This document shows, piece by piece, positions 62,438-64,000 of a DNA stretch of 64,000 bases. Where the stretch lies: NCBI RefSeq assembly GCF_004345855.1, contig NZ_SLXN01000005.1, forward strand, positions 186,001 through 250,000, read 5' to 3'. The notes under the pieces are model-generated. The model was given only the letters and a program-made list of their open reading frames with translations. It was not told where the DNA came from and did no database searches. This DNA comes from Sphingomonas sp. BK235 (GTDB lineage Bacteria > Pseudomonadota > Alphaproteobacteria > Sphingomonadales > Sphingomonadaceae). Positions within the stretch are counted from its first letter, which is position 1; every line of letters starts with the position of its first letter. The position numbers and the translations under genes were made by a program.

Positions 62438-62515
62438 CCGTGCTCCTGCGAACGCAGGAACCCGGAGTCACAGAGGGTGACGCCCGCGGTTCTGGGCTCC
62501 CGCATTCGCGAGACC
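62438..62515. repeat. Palindromic intergenic repeat, family A, copy at 62.4 kb
   Basis: Hairpin GTGCTCCTGC-GAAC-GCAGGAACCC, a spacer, then CTGGG and a second imperfect hairpin (CTCCCGC-ATT-CGCGAGA). Same plan as the copies at 2593 and 12286. Confidence 0.65.
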
Positions 62516-62530
62516 TTGCAAAACCCCCCT

Positions 62531-62629
62531 CCGTCATCCCGGACTTGGTCCGGGATCCACTGTGCCGCACACTCATGTCGCGCTGTTCTTGCGGAGGAGT
62601 GGATCCCGGAACAGGTCCGGGATGACGGA
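62531..62629. repeat. Palindromic intergenic repeat, family B, copy 2
   Basis: Outer arms CCGTCATCCCGGAC and GTCCGGGATGACGG, inner GGTCCGGGATCCAC and GTGGATCCCGGAAC. Related to the copy at 54065, with GGAC in place of GGC at the arm ends. Confidence 0.85.
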
Positions 62630-62701
62630 AGAGGAGGAGCGTTGCGCGACGTTGGCAAAGGTCTCGCCCTCGCAGGAGCGCGCGTGGTTTCGTCTCACCG
62701 G

Positions 62702-62782
62702 CGTGTTCCTGCGGACGCAGGAACCCAGCGCCACGCAGGACAAAACCCGCGACCCTGGGCTCCTGCGTCCGCAGGAGCGCAC
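62702..62782. repeat. Palindromic intergenic repeat, family A, copy at 62.7 kb
   Basis: Two near-perfect hairpins, GTTCCTGC-GGAC-GCAGGAAC and GCTCCTGC-GTCC-GCAGGAGC, joined by a 45-base spacer ending in CTGGG. The clearest full-length example of family A in the window. The gap 62427-62870 holds only these repeats. Confidence 0.75.
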
Positions 62783-62870
62783 TGAACCAAAATCACTCCA
62801 CCCGCTTGTGCAGCGCAACCAACTCCGCCAGCATGGGTCGAAATCTCGGCTCGTGAGTTGACGGGGGTAG

Positions 62871-64000
62871 ATGGGGACAGCGGCGTTCGACGAGATCATG
62901 GGGGCGGCCGATCGCGACGGTGCCCGCCCCGAGCTGGCGGACCTGTGTCGCTGGCTCGACGAGACGCCGTCCGACGAGCTCCGCCGCCGCCAGCGCTCCG
63001 CCGAGGTCACCTTCCGCCAGCTCGGCATCACCTTCGCGGTCTATGGCGAGAGCGAGGCGAGCGAGCGCATCATCCCGTTCGACATCGTGCCGCGCGTCTT
63101 CCTCGCCGACGAATGGGCGCGCCTGTCCGAGGGGCTGGTGCAGCGGGTCGAGGCGATCAACGCCTTCCTGGTCGACATCTACGGCGAGCGCCGCATCCTC
63201 AAGGAAGGCGTGCTTCCCGCCGACCTGATCCTCGGCAACCCGCAGTTCCGCCCCGAGATCGCCGGCATCCGCCCGCCACACGACGTCTGGGCGCACATCT
63301 GCGGCATCGACCTGGTGCGCACCGGGCCGGATCAGTTCTACGTGCTCGAGGACAATGCGCGGACGCCCTCGGGAGTGAGCTACATGCTCGAGAACCGCGA
63401 GGCGATGGTGCGGCTGTGCCCCGAGCTGTTCGCCAAGTTCCGCGTCGCGGCGGTCGACAGCTATCCCGACATGCTGCTCGAGACGATGAAGTCGGTCGCG
63501 CCGCGCGGCAGCGGGCAGCATCCCAATTGCGTGCTGCTGACGCCGGGCCACTATAATTCGGCCTATTACGAGCACAGCTTCCTCGCCGACTCGATGGGGA
63601 TCGAGCTGGTCGAGGCGGCCGACCTCGTCGTCGACGACGATCTCGTCTACATGCGCACGATCGCCGGGCGCGTGAAGGTCGACGTGATCTATCGCCGCGT
63701 CGACGACGACTTCCTCGATCCGCTGGTGTTCCGCCCCGAGTCGCTGCTCGGCGTGCCCGGGCTGATCGCCGCTTACGCCGCCGGCAACGTCGCGATCATC
63801 AACGCGCCCGGCAACGGCATCGCCGACGACAAGGCGATCTACAGCTACATGCCCGAGATCGTGCGCTTCTACTCGGGCGGGGAGGCCAAGCTGCCGATCG
63901 TCGAGACGTGGCGCTGCCGCGAGCCCGAGGCGCTGCGCTACGTGCTCGACCATCTCGACGAGCTGGTGGTCAAGCTGGTCGACGGCTCGGGCGGCTACGG
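62871..64000 (+). CDS. Circularly permuted ATP-grasp protein (3' truncated by the window)
   Basis: 376 residues are visible from ATG 62871 to the right edge, with no stop. Circularly permuted ATP-grasp type 2 proteins of this kind pair with an alpha-E domain protein and a transglutaminase-like gene in alphaproteobacteria, probably making a peptide or amide bond. Seen: GITFAVYGESEASERIIPFD, then FLVDIYGERRILKEG, YVLEDNARTPSGVSYMLENR, VIYRRVDDDFLDPLVF and the GNGIADDKAIYSYMPEIVRF loop, closing on VVKLVDGSGGYG, a nucleotide-binding segment. A repeat island lies directly upstream. Confidence 0.92.
   Translation, partial: MGTAAFDEIMGAADRDGARPELADLCRWLDETPSDELRRRQRSAEVTFRQLGITFAVYGESEASERIIPFDIVPRVFLADEWARLSEGLVQRVEAINAFLVDIYGERRILKEGVLPADLILGNPQFRPEIAGIRPPHDVWAHICGIDLVRTGPDQFYVLEDNARTPSGVSYMLENREAMVRLCPELFAKFRVAAVDSYPDMLLETMKSVAPRGSGQHPNCVLLTPGHYNSAYYEHSFLADSMGIELVEAADLVVDDDLVYMRTIAGRVKVDVIYRRVDDDFLDPLVFRPESLLGVPGLIAAYAAGNVAIINAPGNGIADDKAIYSYMPEIVRFYSGGEAKLPIVETWRCREPEALRYVLDHLDELVVKLVDGSGGY

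Noticed and set aside
62438..62782. CRISPR array
   Set aside because: The repeated words are palindromic hairpins of differing length with irregular spacing and two distinct families, without unique spacers of constant size.

Overview
The window is GC-rich, protein-dense alphaproteobacterial DNA that looks like Sphingomonas or a close relative. The grounds are two large TonB-dependent receptors with surface-polymer and catabolic genes beside them, a Sphingomonas-type alkaline phosphatase, split gltD/gltB genes, GTGA/ATGA stop-start coupling in most operons, and two families of palindromic intergenic repeats. There is no rRNA, CRISPR array, transposase or recognisable prophage. Two tRNA genes (Thr-GGT, Leu-CAG) lie on the minus strand.

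0-12 kb is mostly housekeeping: the end of an AaeA/NodT-type efflux operon, tRNA-Thr, rph-rdgB, a CAP-domain protein, tRNA-Leu, an NDUFA9-like reductase, uppP, gltD and a DUF2059 protein. Between rdgB and tRNA-Leu is an accessory patch (5.7-7.9 kb). It holds a small protein resembling the nuclease domains of polymorphic toxins, a translationally coupled partner built of two similar halves, and a second small gene whose 5' leader is a copy of the first one's leader. 12-19 kb carries a repeat-invaded gene remnant, gltB, a STAS-like protein, hrcA and grpE.

19-38 kb is a uronate/pectin-type polysaccharide utilisation locus. It has a minus-strand operon (hydratase, hexuronate MFS transporter, a 1265-residue LamG protein of unknown activity, a DUF885 protein), uxaA, a divergent LacI regulator, then kduI-kduD-carboxylesterase and a TonB receptor-esterase-GH43 operon. 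Six copies of one LacI-type operator (consensus TGACACCGGTTACCA) sit in front of these transcription units, so the locus looks like one regulon.

38-56 kb is a second catabolic region of unknown substrate: a TonB receptor, a metallo-beta-lactamase-fold hydrolase, two PQQ dehydrogenases (one with a fused cytochrome c, one with a separate cytochrome c and broken by an exact 25-bp tandem duplication), a CHRD-like protein, a double cupin, a CaiB-type CoA transferase, a crotonase lacking both catalytic glutamates, an FMN alpha-hydroxyacid dehydrogenase, a BetI-like TetR regulator divergent from a Rieske oxygenase, and a phytoene-desaturase-like FAD protein. 56-64 kb holds an APC permease, a TPR sulfotransferase, a PhoK-like phosphatase, a DsbD/ScsB protein, a dense repeat island and the start of a circularly permuted ATP-grasp gene cut by the right edge.
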